Assembly (NCBI GenBank): GCA_964446115.1
Contig: CAYUNE010000037.1
Location: forward strand, 1 to 64,000
Origin: CAYUNE01 sp964446115
GTDB lineage: Bacteria; Desulfobacterota; Desulfobulbia; Desulfobulbales; Desulfobulbaceae
Length of the DNA: 64,000 nucleotides
Direction: 5' to 3'
Numbering within the stretch: the stretch's first letter is position 1; each line of letters starts with the position of its first letter. Positions 8,454 to 17,778 of this stretch are shown here, one piece after another. Below the pieces are notes generated by a model, which saw only the letters and a list, made by a program, of their open reading frames with translations, was not told where the DNA came from and searched no databases. Both the position numbers and the translations under genes were made by a program.

Positions 8454-9829
8454 CCTGGATGATTGCATCTACCGGCATTCTGGCAAGCCTGGTTTTTTCG
8501 GTCTATGTACTCATTGAGCTGGTGGAGCAGCCCTATGAACTCTTTGATGCCGAGCTGGAAAAGCAGACCCAGACCCTGATCGCCGCCCTTGATTCCACTG
8601 TTGATCCGCCGCGCATACCCGAACGTATGATCCCCTATTTCGAGGGATTGTTCTGGGTGAGGATTTTCAACGATCACCATGAGGTTATCTACTCCACCGA
8701 GATGACGAAACTGGTGGATCTGCCCCTGCGGCAGCAAAAGAAAGGTTACACCATCAACACCTCGATTCCGGAAAACATGCTCCCGACCGATGGGGACGAT
8801 GCCGATGACGACGGCGAACATGCCGCCTTCCGGGTGCGGGTGTTTTCCATGCGGGCGGGAGGACGGGACTATCTCGTCCAGATCGGCCGGGCCATGGATC
8901 GGCTTGATGAAGAGATCCGTGAACTGCTTATCACCCTGGCCCTGGGGTTGACCGGTTCGACCACTGTTCTCATTATCTCCGGCTATCTGGTGGCGGGACG
9001 GATTCTGCGGCCCCTGGCCGTCATCAACCGGACGGTGAGAGAGATCAACGACCGCACCCTTGACAAACGGTTGCCCCTGGGACCCAATCGGGACGAACTG
9101 CACGAGCTTTCCAGCTCTCTCAACACCATGTTCGATCGGTTGCATCACTCCTTCCGACAGCAGAAGGATTTTCTCGCCGGCGCCGCCCATGAGCTGAAAA
9201 CACCCTTGACCATCATCCGGCTTTTTTTTGAGGAGATGTTGGGACGACGGGATCTGCCCGCTGAGGTCCGGGAAAGCCTGGCCTGCCGTTATAAGACGCT
9301 TTCCCGCATGGAACGGCTGGTCAAGAATCTGCTCGACGTCTCCCGGCTGGAGCTCAAGGAGAGTTTTGAGCCGCGAGCTTTCGATCTGCCGGAACTGGTT
9401 GGCGAGGTGGCGGATGATTTCGCCACCAGCCTTGAGTTGGCAGCCCTTGACTTCAGTATCGATATGCCGGACAGGCTGGAGGTGTATGCGGATCGGGATA
9501 TGATCAGACGGGTCCTGATCAATCTCATCGACAACGGCATCAAGTACAACTTTTTGAAAAACGGTCGATTACGGTTGCAGATAACGGTTCAGGGAGATCA
9601 TGTTGTTTTTCTCTTGCACAATACCGGGCCGGGAATCCCGGCCGATGAACTCTCCCGGGTGTTCGAACAGTTCTATCGGGTGGAAAAATCTCGTTCCCTG
9701 GCCCATGGCGGTTCCGGCCTGGGGCTTACCATTGTCAGCAGAATCGTTCGTCTCCATGGCGGCCACATCACCATGGAGAGTGAGGAAGGTGCCTGGGCCC
9801 GGGTGCGCATTCTTCTTCCCCGCTCCTGA
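8432..9829 (+). CDS. Membrane sensor histidine kinase with acidic periplasmic stretch
   Basis: A 465-residue kinase with TM1 at about 8-30, a periplasmic domain of about 130 residues, TM2 at about 165-188, a HAMP linker, a HisKA domain with H253 in AAHELKTPL, and an HATPase domain with the N box NLIDNGIKYN, G1 NTGPGIP and G2 GGSGLGL. The periplasmic domain contains the very acidic run DGDDADDDGE (about 120-129). PhoQ uses an acidic periplasmic surface to sense divalent cations and cationic peptides, and PmrB uses acidic residues to sense iron, so a cation-sensing role is plausible. It is translationally coupled to the response regulator. Confidence 0.92.
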   Translation: MRIRTKITWMIASTGILASLVFSVYVLIELVEQPYELFDAELEKQTQTLIAALDSTVDPPRIPERMIPYFEGLFWVRIFNDHHEVIYSTEMTKLVDLPLRQQKKGYTINTSIPENMLPTDGDDADDDGEHAAFRVRVFSMRAGGRDYLVQIGRAMDRLDEEIRELLITLALGLTGSTTVLIISGYLVAGRILRPLAVINRTVREINDRTLDKRLPLGPNRDELHELSSSLNTMFDRLHHSFRQQKDFLAGAAHELKTPLTIIRLFFEEMLGRRDLPAEVRESLACRYKTLSRMERLVKNLLDVSRLELKESFEPRAFDLPELVGEVADDFATSLELAALDFSIDMPDRLEVYADRDMIRRVLINLIDNGIKYNFLKNGRLRLQITVQGDHVVFLLHNTGPGIPADELSRVFEQFYRVEKSRSLAHGGSGLGLTIVSRIVRLHGGHITMESEEGAWARVRILLPRS

Positions 9830-9983
9830 CTGTTTCCCGTTGTCTCCCGAAAATCCTTCCCCGGCTTTTTCAGAAAATTCCTGGCAAAGAAGAGGTGCTC
9901 CGTGGTAGAGTAATTCTCAGGCCGAGAAGCGGCCGTATCTATCCAATATGCTGATTCCACTATAAAAAATTTGGAGTAATCAG

Positions 9984-10913
9984 ATGAGCAGGGTTGTTTT
10001 CTGGGCCGGAGTCCTGGCGGTTTCTCTTTTTTGTCTGTACGGCTGCGGTGCCCCGGTCACCGTCGGTCAGATGGAGAAAGCCGGCGGCCGGCGGCTGGAT
10101 GCGCCACGGGTGCTTGCGCTGGTGAGCGGCAACAGCCTGCGGCTTGAATCCTTTCAGCAGGATTTCACCGTTTACTTCGATCCATCGCGGCGGGCCTTTG
10201 CCGGGGATATCAACGGCAACAGAGATCAGGGGCGTTGGGATGTTTCCAGCCTGGGAGAGCTCTGTCTCAAGCTGAACTCCTGGTGGTTCAATGACCTGCG
10301 CTGTTTTACCGTCTACGAGGCCCGGGACGGGGTGCGCTTGTTTACCGCCAATGGGGCCCTTGCCTACGGTGTCCGGCAGAGCCGGGGTGATACGGCCGGG
10401 CTCTTTATTGCCGCCGCCCCGCGACGAACCAGCTACCGGCCGGACAAAGGCCACAATGACAAAACGGTCCCCAAGGCGGCCGGCGGAACGGTTGCGGTCA
10501 CCTCTTCCACGGTGGTGGAGAAGCAGGCCCCGGCTGCGTCGGCCGGCGGGCGGAGCGAGGAGTTGAAAAGCACGGTGAAGTGGATGGCCAAGGATTGCCC
10601 CGGCTGCAATCTGGCCGGTGCCGATCTGCGCAAAGCGGATCTGGTGGGTGCCCAGTTGCGGGGTGCCCGGCTCAGCGGCGCCAACCTGCGGCGGGCCAAC
10701 CTGCGACGGGCCGACCTGCAGGGCGCCGATCTCTCCAACGCGGTACTGGTCTACGCCAATCTGCCGGGCGCCAATCTGAAGGACTGTAATCTGCGCAATG
10801 CCGATCTCACCGGCGCCAACCTGATCCTTGCCGATCTGACCGGGGCCGACATAAGCGGCGCGATCCTTACCGGGGCGCACCTGGACAGCGTCAAAGGACT
10901 CAAGCGCAAGTAA
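9984..10913 (+). CDS. Lipoprotein with C-terminal pentapeptide repeats
   Basis: A 309-residue predicted lipoprotein. The signal peptide ends in LYGC (Cys21), a serviceable lipobox. Residues about 40-130 form a small unknown domain containing LVSGNSLRLES, a glycine-tryptophan motif (QGRWDV) and two cysteines. A low-complexity linker of Ala, Thr and Ser follows. From about residue 205 to 300 there are about nineteen tandem A(D/N)LXX pentapeptides, which fold as a right-handed beta helix. Cytoplasmic pentapeptide proteins can mimic DNA, but export makes that unlikely here. The ribosome binding site TTGGAG precedes the ATG. It stands alone between the two-component system and dnaE, and its role is unknown. 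Confidence 0.85.
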   Translation: MSRVVFWAGVLAVSLFCLYGCGAPVTVGQMEKAGGRRLDAPRVLALVSGNSLRLESFQQDFTVYFDPSRRAFAGDINGNRDQGRWDVSSLGELCLKLNSWWFNDLRCFTVYEARDGVRLFTANGALAYGVRQSRGDTAGLFIAAAPRRTSYRPDKGHNDKTVPKAAGGTVAVTSSTVVEKQAPAASAGGRSEELKSTVKWMAKDCPGCNLAGADLRKADLVGAQLRGARLSGANLRRANLRRADLQGADLSNAVLVYANLPGANLKDCNLRNADLTGANLILADLTGADISGAILTGAHLDSVKGLKRK

Positions 10914-10983
10914 GAGAGGAAGACCTCAAACCGGCCGGCATCCGGCAGCCACCGAAACAACATCGCCTGCGGGAAGGAAAAAA

Positions 10984-13900
10984 ATGTCCGCACCAGCTTT
11001 CGTTCACCTGCACGTTCACACCCAGTACTCCATGCTTGACGGCGCCATCCGTCTGGATGACCTTCTGGACCGCTGTCGGGAATACGGCATGGAAGCCGTG
11101 GCCATTACCGACCATGGTGTCATGTTCGGGGCCCTGGAGTTTTATACCAAGGCGCGGGCCGCCGGCATCAAGCCCATTGTCGGCTGTGAGTTCTATCTGG
11201 CCGCTGACGGGCGTCATTCCAGAAAGCGTTCCGGGGGCGGGAATTTTCACCTGGTGCTGCTGGCAATGGACAAAACCGGTTACAGGAATCTGCTCAAACT
11301 GGCCACCATTGCCCAGCTTGAGGGCTTCTACTACAAGCCGCGCATCGACAAGGAAGTGCTGCGACGGTACAGCGACGGCATCATCGCCCTCACCGCCTGT
11401 CTCCATGGTGAGGTGCCCTGGTTTCTTGCCCGCGGCGAGGAGGAGACCGCCTTGCAGCGTGCCCGGGAGCTTAAGGATATCTTCGGAGACCGTCTCTATT
11501 TCGAGCTTCAGGAAAATTCCATTCCCGAACAGACAGTGGTCAACAACGGTCTCAAGAAACTGGCGGCCGAGCTTGACGTCAAACTGGTGGCCACCAACGA
11601 TTGTCACTATCTCAACCGTGACGAATCCTACGCCCATGAGGTCCTGCTGGCCATCCAGACAAGCAGGACCATCAGCGATCCCAACCGTTTCAAGTTCTCC
11701 ACCGACGAGCTCTACTTCAAGAGCCCCGGAGAAATGGCATCCCGGTTTGAGCACTGTCCCGAGGCCATTGCCAATACCGTGGAAGTTGCCGGCCGCTGCA
11801 ACCTGGAACTGGACTTCGGCGAGCATCACTTTCCCATCTTTCCGGTCCCGGAGGGCGAAAGCCTGGAAACGGTCTTTGAAAAGGCCTGCTGGGACGGCCT
11901 GGCCGGGCGTTTTGACGATATGCGTGAGATGGGCACCCTTGGAGACGCGGATGAAGAGAAGTATCGCCGGCGGCTGAGCATGGAGATCGGCGTTATTCGC
12001 CGTATGGGATTTGCCGGCTACTTCCTGATCGTTGCCGATTTTATCAACTGGGCGAAATCGCAAAAGATTCCCGTTGGTCCCGGCCGTGGTTCCGGGGCCG
12101 GGAGCCTGGCCGCCTACTGCATGCGCATTACTGATCTCGATCCCCTGGAACATGGCCTCATCTTCGAGCGCTTTCTCAACATCGAGCGCCGCTCCATGCC
12201 CGACTTCGACGTGGATTTCTGCAAGGAGCGGCGTGACGAGGTGATAGCCTACGTGCAACGCAAATACGGCGGTTCCGAGCATGTGGCCCAGATCGTCGCC
12301 TACGGTTCCATGAAGGCCAGGGCCGTGATCCGCGACGTGGGCAGGGTGCTGGAGATTCCCCTGCATGAGGTGGACCGCATCGCCAAGCTTATTCCCGAGG
12401 AACTGAAGATCACCATTGACAAGGCCGTCGAGCGGGAGCCGCGTCTGCGGGAGGCCATGAAGCGCGACGACCTGCGGGAACTGCTCTCCGTGGCCCGTAC
12501 CCTGGAGGGATTGGCCCGGCACAAGACCATCCACGCCGCCGGCATTGTCATCTCGCCCAGACCCATGGTCGAGTACCTGCCCCTTTGCAAGGGTCCCAAC
12601 GGTGAGGTGCTCACCCAGTATGACATGAAGTTCACCGAGAAGACCGGGCTCATCAAATTCGACTTCCTCGGTCTCAAGACCCTCACCGTCATTGATCGGG
12701 CCCTGCGACTGATCAGGCAGGATATCGGCACCGAACTCGACCTGAAAAAGATCCCCATGACCGATGCCAAGACCTTCGATCTGCTCTGCAAGGGCAACAG
12801 TCTCGGCGTCTTCCAGCTGGAGAGCGACGGCATGCGGGATCTCCTGGTTAAGATGGCGCCGGAACAGTTTTCCGATCTGGTGGCGCTGGTGGCCCTATAC
12901 CGTCCCGGGCCCATGGAAAGCGGCATGCACATGACCTTTGTCGACACCAAGCATGGCCGCCGGCCCCCCGAGTATCCCCTGCCGCAGATCAAGCCGGTGC
13001 TGGAGGAGACCTACGGGGTGATCGTCTACCAGGAGCAGGTCCAGAAAATCGCAAATATCCTTGCCGGTTACAGCCTGGGTGACGCCGATATCCTGCGGCG
13101 GGCAATGGGCAAGAAGATTCCCGAGGTCATGGAGCAGGAACGGGAGAAGTTCATGGCCGGGGCTGAGAAAAACGGAATTCCCAAGGACAAGGCCAAGTAT
13201 ATTTTCGATCTCATGGCCAAGTTTGCCGGATATGGCTTCAACAAATCCCATAGTGCCGCCTATGCCCTCATCTCCTATCAGACCGCCTTTCTCAAGGCCC
13301 ATTATCCGGCCCAGTTTATGGCGGCGTTGCTCTCCTGTGATGTGGACAACACCGATAAGGTGGTTCGCTATATCAACGAGTGCAAGGTGCACGGCATCGA
13401 GGTGCTGCCGCCTGATATCAACGAGTCGGAGCATGATTTCACCGTTATCGACGATCGGGTGCGCTTCGGCCTGGCCGCGGTGAAGAATGTCGGCGGGGCC
13501 GCGCTTGACTCCATCATCGAGGAACGTAAGCAAAACGGTCCCTACACCTCGCTCAGTGATTTCTGCAGCCGTATCGACTCAGGCAAAGTTAATAAAAAGG
13601 TAATTGAAAGCCTGATCAAGGCCGGGGCCTTTGATTCGTTCAAGGCCCGGCGTTCCCAGCTCATGGCCGTGCTTGGCCAGGCCCTTGATCGGGCCAAGGC
13701 GGTGCAGCGGGACCGCAAAAGCGGCCAGATGAGCCTTTTTTCCATTGGTCCGGCCAAAAACAGCGCGGCCGCCACCGAGGTTGAACTGCCGGACATACCG
13801 GAGTGGCCGGAGCTGGAAAAACTCTCCTACGAAAAGGAAACCGTGGGTTTTTTTATCACCGGTCATCCCCTGGAATCCTTTCTCGTCGATCTGCAGCGGG

Positions 13901-14484
13901 TGACCGATGTCGAAATCGGCAAGCTCGATAAGTGCAGGGACGGCAGTCCGGTGCGCATCGGCGGTCTGTTCATCAACTACAAGGAGCACAAGAGCAAAAA
14001 GGGCGATCGCATGGCCTTTACGGTGCTGGAGGACATGAGCGGCAGCGTCGAGGTTGTGGTTTTTCCATCCACCTTTGCCCGTTCTTCCGCGCTGCTCACC
14101 TCGGACGAACCGGTGGTGGTTCTCGGCACCGTCCAGGAGGGCGAACGCGGCGCCAAGATTATCGCCGAGGAGATCTCCGGGTTGGAGGAGGCGCTGGAAA
14201 AATATGTACGCGAGGCCCGGATCACTCTTCGCGCCGACCGCATCGGCCGCAGGCACCTGGAGAGTTTCAAGGAGATGCTCTACTCCTTCCACGGCAACTG
14301 CCCCGTCTCCCTCACCTTGCACTTCGACGGCCGCGGCGAGGTGGATATCGAAATTCTCAAGGATCTCACCATCAAACCCTGCCGCGATTTTTTCAGCCGG
14401 GTGGAAGCCGTCTTCGGTCCCGGCTCCCTGAGCATGCGCCTGAAAGAAGCGGAAATCAAACCGCGCAAGGCACGCTTTTCCTGA
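10984..14484 (+). CDS. dnaE: DNA polymerase III alpha subunit
   Basis: Replicative polymerase of 1166 residues, the normal DnaE length. Domains in order: an N-terminal PHP domain (VHLHVHTQYSMLDG, ITDHG), the C-family polymerase palm with the catalytic aspartates in MPDFDVDF (D407 and D409), the fingers and a helix-hairpin-helix region, a beta-clamp-binding motif QMSLF near residue 915, and an OB-fold (about 985-1060, VRIGGLFINYKEH). It lacks an internal proofreading exonuclease, so a separate epsilon subunit should exist elsewhere. It is transcribed convergently with trmJ; the 80-bp gap shows no obvious terminator hairpin. Confidence 0.98.
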   Translation: MSAPAFVHLHVHTQYSMLDGAIRLDDLLDRCREYGMEAVAITDHGVMFGALEFYTKARAAGIKPIVGCEFYLAADGRHSRKRSGGGNFHLVLLAMDKTGYRNLLKLATIAQLEGFYYKPRIDKEVLRRYSDGIIALTACLHGEVPWFLARGEEETALQRARELKDIFGDRLYFELQENSIPEQTVVNNGLKKLAAELDVKLVATNDCHYLNRDESYAHEVLLAIQTSRTISDPNRFKFSTDELYFKSPGEMASRFEHCPEAIANTVEVAGRCNLELDFGEHHFPIFPVPEGESLETVFEKACWDGLAGRFDDMREMGTLGDADEEKYRRRLSMEIGVIRRMGFAGYFLIVADFINWAKSQKIPVGPGRGSGAGSLAAYCMRITDLDPLEHGLIFERFLNIERRSMPDFDVDFCKERRDEVIAYVQRKYGGSEHVAQIVAYGSMKARAVIRDVGRVLEIPLHEVDRIAKLIPEELKITIDKAVEREPRLREAMKRDDLRELLSVARTLEGLARHKTIHAAGIVISPRPMVEYLPLCKGPNGEVLTQYDMKFTEKTGLIKFDFLGLKTLTVIDRALRLIRQDIGTELDLKKIPMTDAKTFDLLCKGNSLGVFQLESDGMRDLLVKMAPEQFSDLVALVALYRPGPMESGMHMTFVDTKHGRRPPEYPLPQIKPVLEETYGVIVYQEQVQKIANILAGYSLGDADILRRAMGKKIPEVMEQEREKFMAGAEKNGIPKDKAKYIFDLMAKFAGYGFNKSHSAAYALISYQTAFLKAHYPAQFMAALLSCDVDNTDKVVRYINECKVHGIEVLPPDINESEHDFTVIDDRVRFGLAAVKNVGGAALDSIIEERKQNGPYTSLSDFCSRIDSGKVNKKVIESLIKAGAFDSFKARRSQLMAVLGQALDRAKAVQRDRKSGQMSLFSIGPAKNSAAATEVELPDIPEWPELEKLSYEKETVGFFITGHPLESFLVDLQRVTDVEIGKLDKCRDGSPVRIGGLFINYKEHKSKKGDRMAFTVLEDMSGSVEVVVFPSTFARSSALLTSDEPVVVLGTVQEGERGAKIIAEEISGLEEALEKYVREARITLRADRIGRRHLESFKEMLYSFHGNCPVSLTLHFDGRGEVDIEILKDLTIKPCRDFFSRVEAVFGPGSLSMRLKEAEIKPRKARFS

Positions 14485-14564
14485 TAGATTCCGAAATGTT
14501 TCCCTGCAGGCAAAAACGGCTGCGGGTCCGGTATAGCTGATCGGCTCTCAACGGGAGGTTCCGG

Positions 14565-15365
14565 CTAGGTGTTGCTGCACCGGTCTTTGTCTTTGCCGCT
14601 GCGGGGAAGGCCATGGGCCTGGTGCCAGAGGTATTTGCGGCAGATGCCGCGGATGAGGCTGGATTCCTTTTTCTGCAGTCGGATACGGCCGAGAAACTGG
14701 CGGATATTTCGCATCCAGTAAACATGGGTGGTGTGTTTGAGGAAACCGATGGTGGTCAGCACCTCTTCGATGTGGGCATACATGCCCTCCAGTTCATGGG
14801 AGTTGGCATACTCTGCTTCCGGCAGTGGCCGGGTGGCGATGCCGGTGGCCGCCGTGTGGAGTTCATAGCAGTGGATGGCCACAGCCTGGGCCAGGTTGAG
14901 GGAGGAGAAATCCGCCGTGGGAACGGTGGAGGTGAACTGGCAATAATCGAGGTCGCTGTTGGTCAGCCCCGAACTCTCCGGGCCGAACATGAGGCCGATG
15001 CGATTTCCCGGCAGCAGAGGCACGAGTTCGGCCATCACCTCGCGCGGGGTGTTTTTCCGTATGCGGCGACGGCCCTTGCGGGCAGTGGTGCCGACCAGGA
15101 AGTGGAAGGGAGCCACGGCCTCGGCCACATTGTCATGGAGCCGCATGGAGCGGATGATATGCGCCGCCTTGTGGGTGGCCATCTTGAGCATGGGCTCCTC
15201 CCGGGGAGGTTGGTCGCGGACAACCACCAGCTGCGATATGCCGAAGTTATAGGCAATCCTGGCTGAGGCACCGATATTCTCCGGATATTTGGGATGAACA
15301 AGAACAAGAGCCACCCGGGCAAGGGGGTTGGAGCGTTTTTCTTTCTCTTTCAGTGGGGTGTCCAT
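14565..15365 (-). CDS. trmJ: TrmJ-like tRNA (Cm32/Um32) 2'-O-methyltransferase
   Basis: SPOUT-class (TrmH family) RNA methyltransferase of 266 residues. The N-terminal motif LVHPKYPENIGASARIAYNF matches motif 1 of TrmJ proteins. Motif 2 is LMFGPESSGLTN and the SAM-binding knot motif 3 is SSLNLAQAVAIHCYEL. The expected substrate is ribose 32 in the tRNA anticodon loop. It begins 3 bp after the rnr stop, so the two RNA-metabolism genes are probably one transcript. TrmH paralogues are similar; the N-terminal PENIG motif favours TrmJ. Confidence 0.88.
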   Translation of the reverse strand: MDTPLKEKEKRSNPLARVALVLVHPKYPENIGASARIAYNFGISQLVVVRDQPPREEPMLKMATHKAAHIIRSMRLHDNVAEAVAPFHFLVGTTARKGRRRIRKNTPREVMAELVPLLPGNRIGLMFGPESSGLTNSDLDYCQFTSTVPTADFSSLNLAQAVAIHCYELHTAATGIATRPLPEAEYANSHELEGMYAHIEEVLTTIGFLKHTTHVYWMRNIRQFLGRIRLQKKESSLIRGICRKYLWHQAHGLPRSGKDKDRCSNT

Positions 15366-15368
15366 GGT

Positions 15369-17552
15369 TCAGTCAACAAGAGTGAAGGTCAGTTGTTTTT
15401 TCACCGTATCAACCCGCACCAGCCTGACCTGGACAATGGTGCCCAGCTGGTAGATCTTGCCGTGGAGCTCACCGATCAGACGATGGCTGCCGGCATCGTG
15501 AATATAGTAATCGTCATCCATTTCCCGCACCGGCACGGCACCGCTGATAAAGTGATTGACCAGCTCCAGGAAGAGGGCGAAACGGCTGACGCCGGAGATG
15601 ATCGCCTCGAACCGCTCTCCGATCTTGTCCCGCATGAAGAGGACGCTGAGGCGGGCGTGGATATCTCGTTCCACGTCCACGGCCACCCGTTCCCGGGCCG
15701 AGAGATGGTTGCCTGCTTCCTCGAGCCGTTGCCGCTCCGGAAGCTGGGAAGAGGCGTCCTGGAGGTGATGCTGCAGGACCCGGTGGACGATGAGATCCGG
15801 ATAACGACGGATGGGTGAAGTGAAATGGGTGTAGTAGGGCGCAGCCAGACCGAAATGCCCTAGATTTTCGGGCGAGTAGCGGGCCCGCTGCATGGTACGC
15901 AGCAAAAGGTTGTTGATCACATAGGCCGACGGGCTTGAGGCGGCCCGTTCCAGCACTCCGGCAAACCAGGCAGGCGACGATTCGAAGGGCTGCGGCAACT
16001 GCAGGCCCATGGCCGCGGCCGCCTTGATGAACTCCTCCACCTTCTCCGGTTCCGGCTCTTCATGAACCCGGAAGAGCACCGGCCGCTTTTTCGTCGCCAG
16101 CAGCTCGGCGACCGCTTCGTTGGCGGCGAGCATGCACTCCTCGATGAGCAGGTGGGCCGGGTTACGCTCCTGGTGGCCGATGTCGATTATTCTTCCCCGG
16201 TCGTCTAAGCGGATATCGGCCTGGGGAATGACAAAGCCGAGGCTGCCCCTTTCCAGGCGGCGGTCATGCAGCAGCCGGGTCAGCCGGCTTGCCGCTTCCA
16301 GCATGGCAAGGCAGTCCCGGTGGCGGTGCCGCAAATCTTTGTCCCGGTCCGCCAGAATGCGGCGCACTGTGGTATAGGTGAAGCGGGTGCGGCTTGTAAT
16401 CATGCTCTTGGTAAAACGCATGGAGGTACGTCTGCCCCGGGAGTCGAAGTCGAGGATGGCGGTGAACGCCGGCCGGTCCTGCCCGGGAACCAGGCTGCAG
16501 AGATCGTTGGACAGTCTTTCGGGCAGCATGGGAACTACCCGTCCCGGCAGGTAGACGCTGGTGCCCCGCCGGTAGGCCTCACGGTCCAGGGCCGAGCCGG
16601 GCCGGACGTAATGACCGACGTCGGCGATGGAGACCAGCAGCCGGAAACCTTCGCCTCTTTTTTCCACATGGATGGCATCGTCAAAGTCCCTGGCGGTTTC
16701 GCCGTCGATGGTGACGTGATCAAGATGGCGCAGGTCTTCGCGTCCCGGCTCGCAGTCGGTCTGCGGCGTCAGGGCCTCGACCTCCGCCATGACGTCGGCG
16801 GGAAAGGAGGCGGGCAGCTCATGTTTGAACATGACCATCCTGATCTGAGTATCCACCTGGTCGGGGTCGCCGAGGATGGTGACGATCCTGCCGACGGGAT
16901 CACGGGTTGCCGATCCGTAATCGAGGATGTCGACCACCACGGCGCTGCCGTCGGTGGCGCCCTTGTTCCGTTTTGCCCCGATGCCGATGCGGTGGGGCAT
17001 CTTGTCGTCATCGGGGATCACGTATCCGGAGTCACCGGTGCCAACGAAGATGCCCAAGAGACGGCTGAAGCCCCGTTGGAGAATTTTCACCACCCGGCCC
17101 TCGGGACGCCCCCGGCTGTCGCCGATCACCTGTACCAGGATCCGGTCGCCATGGGCGGCTCCGGCCATGTTGCGCCGGGCGATGAAGATATCCCTTTGCC
17201 GCGGTTTTTTGACAACCGCAAAGCCGAATCCCCGGGCTGTCACATCCAGCACCGCCTCAACGGTGTCGGAGTCGGGACGGGCCAGGTATTTTTTTCCCTG
17301 TCGTATCACCCGGCCGCTTTTCATCAGTCTGGTGAGTTCCTGTTTCACCGTTTTAACGGATTGCTCCGGCAGGGAAAGGTCGGCGAGAATGGCGCGTAAG
17401 GAGACCGGCCGGTGCCGACTGCGGAGAAGATCGAAGACAGCCTGCATCTGCAGGGTTGATTTTTTTGTGATTCTGGGGGATAAGGTTTTTCTTCCCCGCT
17501 GTTTGGCAAACGGGCGGGAGCGGCGTTTCCTCTGTTTTCTTTTTCTGCTCAT
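15369..17552 (-). CDS. rnr: Ribonuclease R (RNB-family 3'-5' exoribonuclease)
   Basis: 727-residue processive exoribonuclease able to degrade structured RNA. A basic N terminus precedes a winged-helix domain (about 25-90), cold-shock OB folds (about 95-240), the RNB catalytic domain (about 265-600) with the metal-binding aspartates in TIDGETARDFDDAIHV, and a C-terminal S1 domain (about 640-725). The long lysine-rich tail found in E. coli RNase R is absent. The ATG at 17552 lacks a clear Shine-Dalgarno sequence, but the basic start MSRKRKQRKRRSR is typical. It is followed immediately by trmJ. Confidence 0.95.
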   Translation of the reverse strand: MSRKRKQRKRRSRPFAKQRGRKTLSPRITKKSTLQMQAVFDLLRSRHRPVSLRAILADLSLPEQSVKTVKQELTRLMKSGRVIRQGKKYLARPDSDTVEAVLDVTARGFGFAVVKKPRQRDIFIARRNMAGAAHGDRILVQVIGDSRGRPEGRVVKILQRGFSRLLGIFVGTGDSGYVIPDDDKMPHRIGIGAKRNKGATDGSAVVVDILDYGSATRDPVGRIVTILGDPDQVDTQIRMVMFKHELPASFPADVMAEVEALTPQTDCEPGREDLRHLDHVTIDGETARDFDDAIHVEKRGEGFRLLVSIADVGHYVRPGSALDREAYRRGTSVYLPGRVVPMLPERLSNDLCSLVPGQDRPAFTAILDFDSRGRRTSMRFTKSMITSRTRFTYTTVRRILADRDKDLRHRHRDCLAMLEAASRLTRLLHDRRLERGSLGFVIPQADIRLDDRGRIIDIGHQERNPAHLLIEECMLAANEAVAELLATKKRPVLFRVHEEPEPEKVEEFIKAAAAMGLQLPQPFESSPAWFAGVLERAASSPSAYVINNLLLRTMQRARYSPENLGHFGLAAPYYTHFTSPIRRYPDLIVHRVLQHHLQDASSQLPERQRLEEAGNHLSARERVAVDVERDIHARLSVLFMRDKIGERFEAIISGVSRFALFLELVNHFISGAVPVREMDDDYYIHDAGSHRLIGELHGKIYQLGTIVQVRLVRVDTVKKQLTFTLVD

Positions 17553-17778
17553 ATTTTTTTTGTTTTCTTACCGTCGTCCATTGACCTTCCGGCGGATTAT
17601 CGGTAAACGTTGAAAGGAGGGCTTGTCCCCGGCGGCGTCATGTCGTCGGGGGATGGCCCTGAGATCCGGGTACGGGGAGCGGATGCGGCCTGCCGCGGCA
17701 CCGCCTGTTTTCCCGGCTTGTGACGGGTCATACTCGGAAATAAACCATTTGCCACGTAAATAAATTATTTTTTTACAG

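Noticed and set aside
10900..12534. Long open frame antisense to dnaE (about 540 codons)
   Set aside because: It lies opposite a highly conserved gene in GC-rich DNA, has low-complexity His/Gly-rich content and no ribosome binding site, so it is a codon-bias shadow.
17627..17654. GC-rich imperfect hairpin between rnr and the RSH gene
   Set aside because: An 8-bp stem with a G-U pair and no T run on either strand, in a region where such stems are expected by composition.
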